Shown here one piece after another: positions 34,256 to 46,926 of a stretch of DNA of 64,000 nucleotides. The DNA comes from Planococcus citri (lineage: Eukaryota > Arthropoda > Insecta > Hemiptera > Pseudococcidae), in contig NC_088681.1 of NCBI RefSeq assembly GCF_950023065.1, forward strand, positions 30,724,836 to 30,788,835. Reading direction: 5' to 3'. A program made the position numbers and the translations under genes. The number at the start of each line of letters is the position of its first letter. The first letter of the stretch is position 1. Under the pieces are notes generated by a model. It was not told the origin of the DNA. It saw nothing but the letters and a program-made list of their open reading frames with translations, and did no database searches.

Positions 34256-36340
34256 TTTTATTTCCCTTCAAGTTTACTTCCACACGTTTTGTGATCGTCA
34301 CCTGTGAGTATCACCTGATCAGTATGGGTATAAGTTCTACAACTTCCATCATTCGTAGCCAGTGATATGGATGGCGCTTCATCCGAAATCTCATCATCGA
34401 CATACACAACATTATAAGCATGCCATTAGCAGCACGTTCTTCCACTTCAATCGCACCGTCAACAACTCGGGAAAAAAATGATGAATACCTCGAAGAGGTC
34501 AAATCATCTATAAATTCACACGCACCGCGAGCCAAACAGATGGGTAGAGGTACCACACAAATGAGTAAAAATGGCGGTATTGGCACAAGTATAGGTACCT
34601 CTACGTCTACGTACAAGATCGCCGTCATCGTCACACACTACATCAGCGATCAGCGATCAGCGTAAATTTCCGCATCCATCGGATACATTGTACGGGTACA
34701 CATCGAATACATTAAACCTAATCAATCATTTGGCCGAATTAACAACTCAAACCCTTAATTTTCTCGTCCGAACGTGCGCTAGAAAGTTGTAGGTGCTTAC
34801 GTGTCAGGTATTCGACTATATTCGTCCGCGTTCATTAAACGGCCCGTGTATAGTGTACCAACAATAGGCCATAATCCGGCGCTCAGCTCCGCCGCGGCCG
34901 CGTTCGGCATGGCAATTTCCGAAGACAACTTGGAATTAGAAAACCAACAGTTTAAAATCTTCTCTCGCCTTCAGATCCGGCCGATTATTAATGTGTAATT
35001 GCGAGATAGGTACACGGCGGCTATTAATCGTGAGACGTAGCGTGCTACGAAACTCGCTGCCTGCCACTATGCGTCCTAAACTGGTCCTTCTCTCGTGTCT
35101 TTACTATATTGCACATTTTTCCTAACCAGCTGGTGTAGGTGGAGTTGCGAGCCGCTTACTATATACCTAGCCACAGAGCCAGGTATGCGGAGAAAGTCGA
35201 ATTAATCGATACTCGACCAAAGTAAGTCGTAAATACCGTTTCTACTATATGGATACGCGACTGTGCGTTGAAAAAAATAATGAAAAAAAAAACGAAAAAG
35301 GGAAAAAAATTCTAATAGAGTACCTCTATACTTATTGCAAATACTCGCGAAGAATTTATCTAATACCAATCTATGGCGTTCATCTAAACACAGGCTACTG
35401 TGAAAAAATCGTTTTACAAAGATTATAATCTTTATCGTCGCCGTTTTAGTAGCTGCAGCTTTGTGTTAAGTAATTTTATTGTCGCGCCCGAGCTGCTGCA
35501 TATACTCGTATGCGTCTTGCGTCCAACATTCGTCCACTTCGCCAGTCATAAATTACTGCGCAAACGAAAAATCCTCAAACAACCTGGGTATATAAATAAC
35601 GATTAATCAAACAGACTAGCGTAATTATCACGCGCCTTGCTTTTTCATATATTCGCTCAACTTACGCAACGAACGTGAGCCATAGATTGCGGGGGTGCCA
35701 GCGACAAGTTCATTAAATGCTTTTTTCTCCGATACCGTAGACTATCTGTCTCTTTCTCACCTTCGACGACGAATATGTTCGCAATTAACATCGCTGGTAC
35801 GTACGTACGTACGCGTTTTGATTGAGTTTTGAAATTCTTTCTAGCGTTTGTATTTTTATTTTATTTTAGATTTTACCTTCCAGTATACACACATTATACT
35901 ATGAAAGATACTATACAGTAAACTACTCTGCAGCATATGAAGTAATAAGCAGTTAGGTGAGTTTTATTCTCTCTCGCGCCAACACAACACAGTAGTTAAT
36001 GCGAGTTTGCTTTTTTTTTTTTTTTTTATTTCAAGACGCAATTTTTTTCTCTTCTGTGTTTTTTTCTCTCTTTTCAGTTTCGTCACCTCGTGCTGATACC
36101 CATAAGCGATGCTAATGCATAAATTCGAAATAAATCTTTGTACGCAAAGAGAAAGGAAAGCGAGCTTAGCAAATTCCATACATCTTATACGACCTTTTGA
36201 TTTTGTTTACTGCGGTATTTGCCTGTTATAGTTTATACGTTGATCCTTCGATTTCCCTGTTTCCTCGTCAAGGTAACACATCTTATAGCTTACAATCGTA
36301 ACTCTTCTTGAATGAATTACGTATTTAGGTTAGGGTGGAT
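34256..36340. other. single-copy svp intron block
   Basis: Less repetitive and richer in CpG than its surroundings (for example GCTCCGCCGCGGCCGCG near 34885), with an ACGT tetranucleotide run at about 35799..35813. It holds an 81-codon ATG frame on the plus strand (34420..34665) with no recognisable feature. Candidate regulatory DNA; no gene called. Confidence 0.3.
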
Positions 36341-39300
36341 CAAAAAGAAAACACATCCTGGATCTTAACAAAAATTATTTTGAATGGGATACCTGGGAAA
36401 ATTTTGAGCTTCTGAGCTGCACAGTGAGCTGAGACAAGAATCCTCAAAGTATAGTTTTTTAGTGTTATTTTTTTTAAAAATCGGTTTTTGTTACTTTAGG
36501 GGTAAGTAAGTTTTAATTTATGCAGTACCTTGGTCAGACCCCCCCCTTCCTAAAAAAACCGTGAAATTAAAATTTCTAAACCTGCCTGATCCATATGATG
36601 ACAGTTTTCAACCAATTTTCAAAAATTCCACTTTCTTCCTTGGGATTTTTCAAGTATTTAGATATGGAGCAAAATTGTCGACGAAGAATGTGTTTTTTTT
36701 TACAGTGGTGACACCCAGAGTTTTGAAAAAAATGCTGTTGCTATTACAAAACTCATAAAAAGTCTCTCAAAAGTTTTTCCTTTCTCCAAAAAAGGTCTTG
36801 GAGGCCCCTAATGGTATCTACAGGACTACAAAATTGAAAGGACCTCTATTGCAGTCGCAATATATACCGCAAGAAAACGAATCCAACGTCGTTACCTTAA
36901 CATTGAGGACCACTAAGATCGAGAAAAACAAAATGTAGGTATTTTTTTCACAGGGGCATTTTTTTTTTTTTTGAAAATTGAGGCTCAAAATACATTTTTT
37001 TTTAACACGTCAAAATGGTTCTTAAATCACAAATGGAAGGTACCTATAGTTAGAAAATGACTTGAATAAAAATTCCTAGGGTTTGAGATTTTAGGGCATT
37101 TTTTTGAAAAATTAGAGCTCAAAAAATACACTTTTTCTTACTTAAGTATGTCAATAATGGCCTTCTAAAATACAATAGTAGACAGAATATGACCTAAATA
37201 GAAGATTTCCAAAGTTGTAGCTGCCCATGCCACAAATTTTGAGATTAGGAGTTATTTTTTTTTCTTGAAAAATTGAAGCCCAAAAAGTACACTTTTTTCA
37301 CCCATATTGAAAGTCGTATCCTTGAAAACACGATGGCAATTGAAATGACACGACTGAAGCCCTAAATAGAAGATTTCCAGAGTTTTAGCTGCCTAACTGC
37401 ACATATGCAGATTTTAGGGATTTAATGTTGCTGAAAAGTAGGAACCTGAAAATGCAATTTTGTCACTCATATCGAAAATGGCCTTCAAAACGCGATGGGG
37501 GTTAAAATGACCTAGATAAAATTTGTGAGAGATTTCCCCCTGCTTCCTCCTCTCCTCATCCCCCCCCTAAAATGTTATTTTTGACACTGGAATTGAAATT
37601 CGACTTTGAAACGTGATTTCACTAAACTTGAAATGGGATCAGAAATGTTTTCTAAAATGATTACCTGGCCAGATTAGTTTCTTCATTAATTACTTGAAGC
37701 AATTTTTGCTTGGACTACCTATTTTGAAAAATTTGAACAGTCGTAAAGCTTTTACTTTTTGATTGGGCACTTCGCATTTTTCTGGTCAGCCATTGGGTCT
37801 TTATGCTCAATTGAAAAATTGACCATAAGATGAGGTTTCCTTGTCAGCAGTTTTCAGGTATTTGTCACCCCTGGAGGCCTTTTTAAGTTGCTCCACCAGT
37901 TAAAATTTCAAGTGCCAAGATCAATTTTTTGAATTTTGGGGAATTAAAAAAAACATAAATTTAGCTATAAGTATTCCAAAAAGCAAAAAAAAATTTACCC
38001 AACTAAACTAAAAAGCTGAAATTTGGTATGCACTCTATTTTTGATTCCCCCGAATCAATTGAAAATGACTTCGAGTAGTTCATTAAGGAATTCTGGAGCC
38101 AATAGAAAATTGTTAGGGGATTGAAATTTTCTCAAAATTTCCCTTCTCAAATTAATTGTGAAGGGGGGGGGAGAGATTATAGAAATTTCCGTTTTTGACA
38201 AAAAAAAAAAGTTTAAAATCCGTTGAAATGAACTTCAGATATTTGTGAACACAATCAGTAGGTAAATGTTGATGTCCTCCTTGACCAATTAACTACCATT
38301 TTCATGAAATTTGAAACTTCCAAAAATTTTCTGGAAGTTCCAAGACGGCTCCAAACCATAATGTTGACTTACTTACCCATTTCGAATCAACAAAAATCGC
38401 CAAAATTACAATTTCAAGTATTGTTGAGGGGATTTCAAGAGCATTTGTACTTACAAATTTTTAAATTTCCAAAATTGAACTTTTTTCAATAGATATATTT
38501 TTGAAAATTTTGAGAAAACTGGATTAAGTACTCACGAATGGTAATTCCAGCATATTTTATACCAATACATAAAAAAAGTATCGTTGATCGATCAACGAAG
38601 AATAAGCGCAATTTTTTGAAAAAAAAAAAATTTCAAGAAAAAAAAACTGCATCAAAAACTCATTTTGGGACCCATCTCAAATCGCTCAATTGGCAAATTG
38701 TAACTCACAGGCACTTTTTGGACGATAATTATACAATTTCAAACTGCCCAATTTGGCAACACTGCTGTCAGAACGGCTTCCAATCAATTTAAAAATTGGC
38801 CACATACAAGTAGTAACAATAAACAAGTTAACAATTTTTAGTTTTCTGGCTCAATTTCCATCGGGTAAAATTTGCAACTACCTCTACGCTATTTTTAAAA
38901 ATTCTCCCAAATTTGAGAATTGAACTTTGGCATCCAAAATTTTGGCTAATGGGGTGATTTTGCACCAGTGTTGCACGCTCTATCGAGGTTTTTCTGGACC
39001 CAAAATGTTTCTTCAAATTCGAATGTCTCCTTGATTAAAATAATAATGTACAAAAACAAAATAAATGAATCTTGAATTTTCAAAAATGACAGGAGCTGGA
39101 GCTATCCTATAGCCATGGATTTAATTCTGCAGATTTGGATACGATTTTTTAGAGAATGTTCTGTCTTGGACCTGAGAGCGGAAGTGAAACTGTAATGGGG
39201 TCAATTTGAAGTGTAATATAAAATGGTCAGGGCCGAAGAGTGGATGAAAAAAAGACAACGACAAGGGTGAGGGGGCAATTTGCTACAGACTGCAATTTTG

Positions 39301-39480
39301 TGGAAGTTGAATAATGACAAGTAGGTAGTCACGTTTTGAAATTCATCGACAAATTTCTATTTTTATATCTACCTACGTATGTAAAATTTACAATTCCTCA
39401 TGACCTGAGCGAAGGGAGAAAAATGACTTCTTTGCTAGACTTGTCCTGGATCTCGAAAGTTTGAACATCAAAGAAGAGTT
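36341..39480. repeat. AT-rich region with a degenerate ~150-190 bp tandem array
   Basis: About 36940..37560 repeats blocks such as AAATAGAAGATTTCCA.AGTT.TAGCTGCC and CCCAAAAAGTACACTTTTTTC at 150-190 base spacing. The remainder is A/T-rich with no gene seen. Confidence 0.45.
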
Positions 39481-41760
39481 GTTTCACTTCTTACACTTCT
39501 CAGATTACTCTTACACCCAACTAAAATTAATTATTTGCACATTTTCCTCATCTCCCATATTAAGCATGATGCCACTTCCTCGTCCGCAATCATTTGTATA
39601 AATCTACGACCAATTAATGCGATTCTTTTTGACACATCGGACTTTCAAAACTCCACTCATTCCACAATAGGCACAGGCAGAAAGGTAAAGATCTGCAACT
39701 CGATCAAAACCAATAGGTCGGCGATTACACTCCACTTGTACAATATATTCTCGACCCGATTTCTCACACAGACAAAACAATACTCATCTTCGAGTTCGAA
39801 TGCACTATAAAACACATTTCACTTCCACAACCATTTATGATTTAGCTTAGTCGTGATTTAACCTATCAACCCATCTAGAACTGCGCTATTTTAATTAAAC
39901 CACGTTTAACATCTCCACCAGTCACCGATTCCCGTTAAACTATACGCCGATCTCGATACATAGGTACTGTAGGTAGACCTATAGCCGAATACAATCATTT
40001 GAAGAAAAAAAAACTCGCTGCCAAGGTAGATGAGGTAGAGGTAGGTAGCTCTTCTAAGCACACGTAATACCTTAAATTAATTAATCCTAAATTAATTCAA
40101 CAAAAACGTACACCCTCCTCCGTTTTTAAGAATACCTGCGTAGAAGAAGAAAAAAAGAGCAAAATATAAATCAAGAACCACCCTTACTTACGTAGGAATA
40201 TATAAAGCGTGTAAGTGGAAGAGAAAAAAAAACCACACCGATTACGGTTTTTCATAGGCGCGTCAAATGATTAATCTATGAAGGATTTTAATTATTTAAG
40301 AAGCATAGCCCAGTTGCCCAGCAGAACCAAGATGGTAAGACAAAGGTGAGTAACTGAAAGAGAGAACAATGTATGGTAGAATTCATCTTCTTTGTACCTA
40401 ATAAAGAAAGGTTGAAATAGACGTAGGCCATTATTGATGACTTTAATGACGAAGACGACTAGATTCTAAGGGCTGAGGTTAAGCCGGTTGAAGCTCCGAG
40501 AGATCGTTTCCCTTTATGGTTATATTTTATACTGTCCCGTTCTTTCTATACCCATATTCTCCCCCTTATATTCGTAATTCGCAATTACACACGTATCCTG
40601 CCGTATATCCCTTTTCAAAGTGGATACTTTTTCATTAGGCCCCAATTTCGGATAAATTTATTGCGGCTTGAAAGATATTTTTCTCTCTTCATCGTCCTGC
40701 TGCTGCTGTTGCTGCTTCGTCGAGGAATACCATACCAGAGAAGAAAAAAAGCTAGGTAAGGAATTTCGACTAAATTATTTCATCTTTCTCGGGTCATTAA
40801 CTTGAATAATTAAAGCCGACGTTGAATACGTTAAAATGTAATTAAAATTATCGTTCGCGAATTAGTGGCCTGGTCCGAATTATGTTTTAATAATTTTTTA
40901 TAATTACTTACTTATGTACATTGGTATATATATGAAACTCTTATAAGACGACCGAAGAAATTTCGTGACGATTTTATTATTTCACTCTTCTAATTATTTC
41001 GTAATTTTAATGAGTAATTTTTCAATTAAGTAATTCTATACTTAGTAGAAATTCCTGTGTTTGAAAATTAAATCCAAAATAAGAAAAATTCAACTATAAA
41101 TACTTACGCGTTCGACTTCCAAAATCACAATACAGCATCATCCTACAGATCAAATACGTCAAAAAATTTGCTTGTCAAAAAAATCAACGAAAAAAAAACC
41201 AAAAGAGCACTGTATGGATATTAGGTAGGTATTAGGTACTTCTGCAGAGGCCATCGAACGACCACGATGACTTATCTGCGGTCAAATACTTGTAGGTAGA
41301 TATCTAGTCGTATATCTATATCAAGAAGCCCAGCTATATCGAATATTAAAATCTAATTTTTTTTTCATTCGAGTTAAGGTGTAATTTTTTGTTAATATAC
41401 CGTTACGTCTTACTATCATTTGTTTTACACAGCTCAAATCTCTCGAACGATTCGCTTCAATGATTTCCCTAATCAACTTGGTCATCGAGTGAACAAATCA
41501 TACACGAAGTACATGGTGTCGCGATTCAGTTCCATTCTCAATTTCGAAGTACGAATAAAAGAAAAAAATCATTAGGAGAGCGAAGAATGGCTTACATTTT
41601 TGTAATTGTTGAGCTCGAGGATGAAATCCTCGTGAAATGAATAAGAACGAATCAACAATGCTTATTAATTCTGAAAATATTTCCTTTTTTGAATTGGGAG
41701 GAGGGGGGAGGGCGAGAGTCAAAGGTTGAGTCATGTACTCTAAATGACAAAAAATATGCA
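39481..41760. other. mostly single-copy svp intron block
   Basis: Contains a CTG-type trinucleotide run at about 40699..40717 and purine tracts. Nothing coding supported. Confidence 0.3.
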
Positions 41761-42692
41761 TCGTGTGTATTTTAATGACAAATAAAACTCCATAAAGTAC
41801 GACAATTTTTGACCTACAAGAAAATTATTAGTTATTCACTAAAAAATAGTCCAACGAAATGAATTGGTAATTTGAAGATGTATTTCAAAAGGTTTTCTGA
41901 AATTGCTGATATTTGGTAGGTAAGGTACTACCTGCCTATAATTCTATCATTTTATCAAATTTTATAATTTTGGCATTTTTTAGAATTTTTATTCTATTTT
42001 TACAAGCAATTTCATTATGTATTAGACATTTTGTTTAGTTTTTGACAATTTTTCTAATTAATTTAATAACTCTCATTTTTATTTATTTATTTTTTTCATT
42101 TTTAAAATTTTTCTTATAGAGACCTACCTAAATGTACCTCAATTGTAACAATTTTTCAGTTCAACATTATTTTTGATAATTTTTTGGATATCTTTGAAAT
42201 GTTTTTTTTTTTAATTTTTGATTTTTTAAATTTTGTCTTCGAGAGAAAGATGATTCATTAAACATGTTACATGACTCCATCCCCTCTTACAAATTGGTAC
42301 AACCGCGGATTTCGAGTCAAGGACATCCCCACTCAAACCCCTACAATCGAACGACAAATCGAACCCAATTAATGATCTTTGAGCAAACTTCGTTAAAATG
42401 CCATCAGCTAAGATAATCTTATCGTTTGATAAAAATAACTAAGTAACTGAAAAAAATATCAGGCATATGCCTAAAGTTGATGTAAATGGATTACTTTTGG
42501 GGCCCTAAAACGAATTTTGAGAGTGGTCCTATCCCCAATTCTAGAATTATGAATTAATGATAGAATAAATATCTAGGTAGGTACTTGAGCTTTATTTTAT
42601 TTTGTTCTAAAAGAAATCAGTCTAAAAAGATGGACCTTTTGAATTTCCTCTTGAAGTAATTTTTACTTTATAAATATACTTACTTTGTAGAC

Positions 42693-42723
<31 letters not shown>

Positions 42724-43279
42724 TTGGAATGATTTTTGGGTTTTCTTGAAATCTTAAATACTTGAACGATAATTTAAAATCCAAAAATTTACTCAGTGTT
42801 GTGATTTGAAGCAATGTTTAAAATTAGAATTACCTCTTATTTGATTTTAGCTTTTAATACAGTTCATTTCTCCTTCCAGGCTCTACTTCGATTTCTTATT
42901 CTCCAATTTTTAATTTTAATTTTATTATAAATTTTTTTTATTCAGTAGTTTTCAAATTTGGGTTTAGGAAAATATCACAAATTAATTCATCTAAAACTTC
43001 GAAGTGAAATAATTATTGAATGAATAGATAGAAATTCAAATGCAGTGTTGTCACTTTGGAAATTACCTTAAAATTTCTTGTTGTTTGATAATCTTTACAA
43101 GAACAAATCAAGATCCCAAAATATCCATGAAAATTGATTGGGCAATTTCAGCTTCGACTTACCTACTGATGCTTTATTTTTTAAATTTTACCTGCCTACT
43201 CAGAAATAAAAAACTTTATTAATAATTATTCTGGTACATTCTCTCCTCCTTCTTGTCGTAAAAAATCCAAAATTATTGC
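41761..43279. other. AT-rich svp intron sequence
   Basis: A 26-base A run ends near 42723. No coding region. Confidence 0.35.
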
Positions 43280-43780
43280 AATTTCTTCCCAATATTGGTA
43301 GCCTATTTATTTGAACAGATTTCTAAAAATTGAGCCTAATTTCAAAACAATATTATACTGGAATTTTAGTTTTAAAATGTTTAGCTTTCCCTTCTCTCTC
43401 AAAATTAAAAAAAAATCAATAATTTTCATGATACTAAAAAGAGCTCAAAACCTCTTTCAAAACAATATCACATTGAATTTTTATTCTAAAAATTTTTCAA
43501 ACCTCCATCTCTCAATTCCCCTCTCCCCCCTCTAAAAATTCCAAAAGTTTTTGCAACATTGAAAAAGGTTTAACCTTAAAAACATCCTTCAGAACAATAT
43601 CTAACTGGAATTTTAATCTGAAAAAAAGTTAACCCCTCCCTGTCAAGATATTCTTGTAAAATGGTCGAAAATTTTTTTAACACAAAAAAAAGTTCAAAAC
43701 CTCCTTCAAAACAATTATCAAACTAAAATTCCAGTCTTAAAACATTTCAAGCTTCTCTCCCTCGAAAATTGTTTCCCAAA
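43280..43780. repeat. degenerate ~115 bp tandem repeat, four units
   Basis: Units near 43316, 43430, 43545 and 43665 share CTTTCAAAACAATAT, TGGAATTTTA.TCT and a C/T-rich end (TCTCTCAATTCCCCTCTC). Confidence 0.55.
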
Positions 43781-45228
43781 ATATTCAAACGCTTCTGCAA
43801 AAGGTTCTTGAAAGCTGAAATCTGGATCCTAAATCTATTCCTAAATATCGTACGTACTTCTTTTTCGGGAAAATTAAAATCAAAAAATATTTCGTGAAAT
43901 AGAGAATAAATAATTCGCATACTTCTCTGAAAACTGCATGATTTCGAACTCAAAAACATTTTGAGAGCTATTATTGAGTCCAAAGATTTCTACATATGAT
44001 TTCAAGTCAAAAACTTGTATTCCAAAAATTCTATCTTTGGGCAGATGTTGAAAAGGGTCTCGTTCAAAAAAAAAAGAAAAAGTGGTGCCCTCTTTTGCGA
44101 AGCATTTGACTCATCATAATTATTTTTAATTCTAAGTATTTTACAAAAAAATTGTCTTTGAAAATTGCTATTATTTCAATAAACTCATCTCCAAAAATAC
44201 TTAAATAAACTTTGATACCATCTTATGCCAAAAATTGCTCACAATAAAATTAAAAATTGAAATTTTGTTCGTCATTAATTTTAAGGAAGCTGAATGTCAA
44301 AGCAGAACCTATACCTACCTGTGTCTTTTTTTTTTGCAAATTTTAATCACATCTAAAAAAATTTAAAGGTCATTTTTTCCTATAAAATTTGATTTCACGC
44401 ACCCATACCTAACTTTTACTCGACTAATTTATGCAAACTCAATTACCCATCTATAAATAATGATAAAAAAATCTCCAAAGACGCTCACGATGCTCATTTC
44501 TAAAATTAACTAACTTTTTTTTTTTAGCAAGAATAGCCCAAGGAAACAATAATTATCACAACCATAGGTAACTTTTTTCACATCCCAAAAAAAAAACCAC
44601 CATCCAGTGCAATTTTCTCACACACCGCGCTCATCCCGCATCTACTTCCAGGCTCCAGCTCGTGAAAAAAAGTCGTACACTGGTATATAGTTAGGTACTT
44701 GTATATATTCTTCCCCATCGCTTATTTCACCTACCGCGTTAAACTCGAGCAACACACATACAAATCGCGATAATTAGCTGTTTAACAGCGGCGAAAATTT
44801 AATTACCGTAGACTGATGAGCTCGAAATACGTATACGTCGCGTCCTCGAAATATTCGTTACATGATTTAATATATGGTAACGCGACATTATTACCGCGAG
44901 ACAAGGAGAGAGTATATAAGAGAGAGAAAGAGAGATGGAGTGAGAGAGAAAAATGGAACAGCGTTAAAAATTTGCCACCAAAATACCATACATATTCATA
45001 AATATGCAAATACACTTATGATTTCTATACTGGCTGCGCATCCGTTAACCGCCTAATCAAACTCATTTCCAAGTCTAGAAAATTTAAATAAAGCCGCATC
45101 GTCCACGCGTCTTATACGCGTATTTTCCCTACGCTGGTCCTGGTTTTGGTCAAAAAAAAAAAAAAAACTTCCCCCTAAAATGTACCTCTGGATGTAGTGC
45201 TTGACTTACCTATATTTTTATACCTATA
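43781..45228. other. svp intron, AT-rich then single-copy
   Basis: 44400..45200 is less repetitive and holds a GAGA-rich purine stretch (about 44903..44950), a motif that in insects can bind GAGA factor. No gene. Confidence 0.3.
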
Positions 45229-45230
45229 TA

Positions 45231-46924
45231 GGGGAAAGTCTCCCAATAGTGCGCACTTAGTACCAAAATCGCTGTCATTCCGCCGCAAAGTTACCTAGGA
45301 TCGTGATTTTTTGATATGTTGTAGCTGTATCATTCAGCTACATAATTCCAGAGTTTCAAAATTTTTCATTGATAACTGACTGAGAAATCCTACCTTGAGT
45401 AAAAAATGTCAAATGCGCACTATTAGGAGCCATGGGCTCCTTCAAAGTGCGCAGTGGGGTTCCTAATAGTGCGCAATGTGTAAATTTACTTCAAAAAAAT
45501 TAATTCTTGACAAAAATCGCAATAATACGTTTCATTATCACGAGAACACTGAGAACAGATATAAAAAACATGAGTACTTGACGAAAATTGCGAAAATATG
45601 TTTTACTATGAGTAGGGGTTATGTATGAGCTTATTTCTGCAAAGAAAGCCCATTGTTCAAGTATTCTTTCACTCTTAGGAATGTTTCTTCACTGAAAACT
45701 AACACCCTTTAGCCTTTTACAGGTATTTAACACTCCATTCTTATCGAAACAAAAGTTAGGTAGTGAAAAACACAAGCGTATTTACAGATTTTCTAGGATG
45801 CGCACTATTGGGAATCCATAGTTCAAAAATATCCTCTATTTCTTTAAAAATTATTTTCAAGAAAACGAAAGAATGAATTTTCAAACTTTTACAACAATAT
45901 TAAAGAGGATAAAATTCCCTACAAAATGATATAATATAACTTATCTCATAAATTTTTGCAATTCAACAAGAGCAATACAAATTGTTAACTTTTCACAAAA
46001 AAAAATTATATCAGAAATTGAAAGGGTACTACTTTATTCACAGACTCTCAGTCCAAACTAGAAATGAATCGGTCGCGTACGCGTATACGTGCGCGCGTGG
46101 GGGGGGGGGTAGTTTTCGACCGTGTGTAGCAACATGTAAAGCGTTGAAAAACACGGTTTGCCAATCAGCACCGATGGCTGCATGGCTAAGGTATCGGATC
46201 GGAGTGCAAGATGGTGTGGGTTCGAATCCCGCGTCGGGCACAAATTTTTTCAAAAATTTTTATCGCGATTTTTATTTTTACGAGTTGAATTTTTACAGAA
46301 AATGTAATTAAATTATTTTTTTTTGCTTTCAAACAATGAATAAATTTATTAATATTATTTTTCGAATTGTGTGCCGAATTAGGCGAGGCGAAGCCGAGCC
46401 GTTTAAAATTTACATTTCATTCGATGAGCATTACTCCCCTTGGTAAGTTCAGACGGAGGCTAGACATTACCGTGTATGAAGCACTGCGGTTGTTTATAAA
46501 AAAATTGTACTCACCGAGGCCGAAGGCCGAGGGAAGTAAACCGACATAGTATGAACAACAAAGCGACCAGCGCAACCGAGGCGAAGCCGAGGTGAGCAGA
46601 CACAACGCCCCCCAACACTAAAAACACTAAAAACAGCTACCTTAACAAAAACATATTGCATAAAATAGCAAAAAGAATCGAATTACAGTGAATCGACTCT
46701 TTTGGACTGGGAGTCGGTGAATCTAGCACGACCCAAATTGAAAATTCACATTTTTTGACTTTGCACGCGTAAAATTTAGCCAAATGGCTTGTATGATACA
46801 TCAAAATAATCGTCACGACACGCTCTTTCAAATGAGCTACCTCACGAATTTTTCAGTGGTGCCAATCGCGAGATATGGCGCTGCGCACTATTAGGAGACT
46901 GCGCACTTTTAGGGGACTTTCCCC
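45231..46924. mobile_element. 1.7 kb TA-flanked non-autonomous DNA transposon
   Basis: Ends GGGGAAAGTCTCCCAATAGT and its complement (GGGGAAAGTCCCCTAAAAGT read from the right), about 25 bp inverted with a few mismatches. The GTGCGCACT-type subrepeat recurs inside both ends and at about 45415..45475. TA lies directly outside each end, as in Tc1/mariner-type insertions. There is no transposase frame. The interior carries a tRNA-like Pol III unit and three copies of a GGCGAAGCCGAGG-type motif (46381..46400, 46515..46535, 46579..46592). Confidence 0.8.
46168..46240 (+). tRNA. tRNA-Arg-like pseudogene or SINE-type head
   Basis: Exactly 73 bases in tRNA register: an A-box-like TGGCTGCATGGCTAAGG, a perfect B box GGTTCGAATCC and a T arm GTGGG/CCCGC. 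The end is GTCGGGCA, then a T6 run (46245..46250) that can stop Pol III. The anticodon stem and part of the acceptor stem do not pair, so it is not a working tRNA. The central ATGG.TAAGG..TCGGA pattern is closest to tRNA-Arg. Frames read from the opposite strand (PTRDSNP) are the usual tRNA artefact. Confidence 0.6.
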
Positions 46925-46926
46925 TA

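Noticed and set aside
35799..35813. ACGT tetranucleotide run as a possible functional element
   Set aside because: Simple microsatellite; TACGTA words are common throughout the window.
46038..46253. Minus-strand frames reading PTRDSNP / GFEPTPS across 46058..46253
   Set aside because: These are the opposite-strand translation of the tRNA-like B box, a common artefact.
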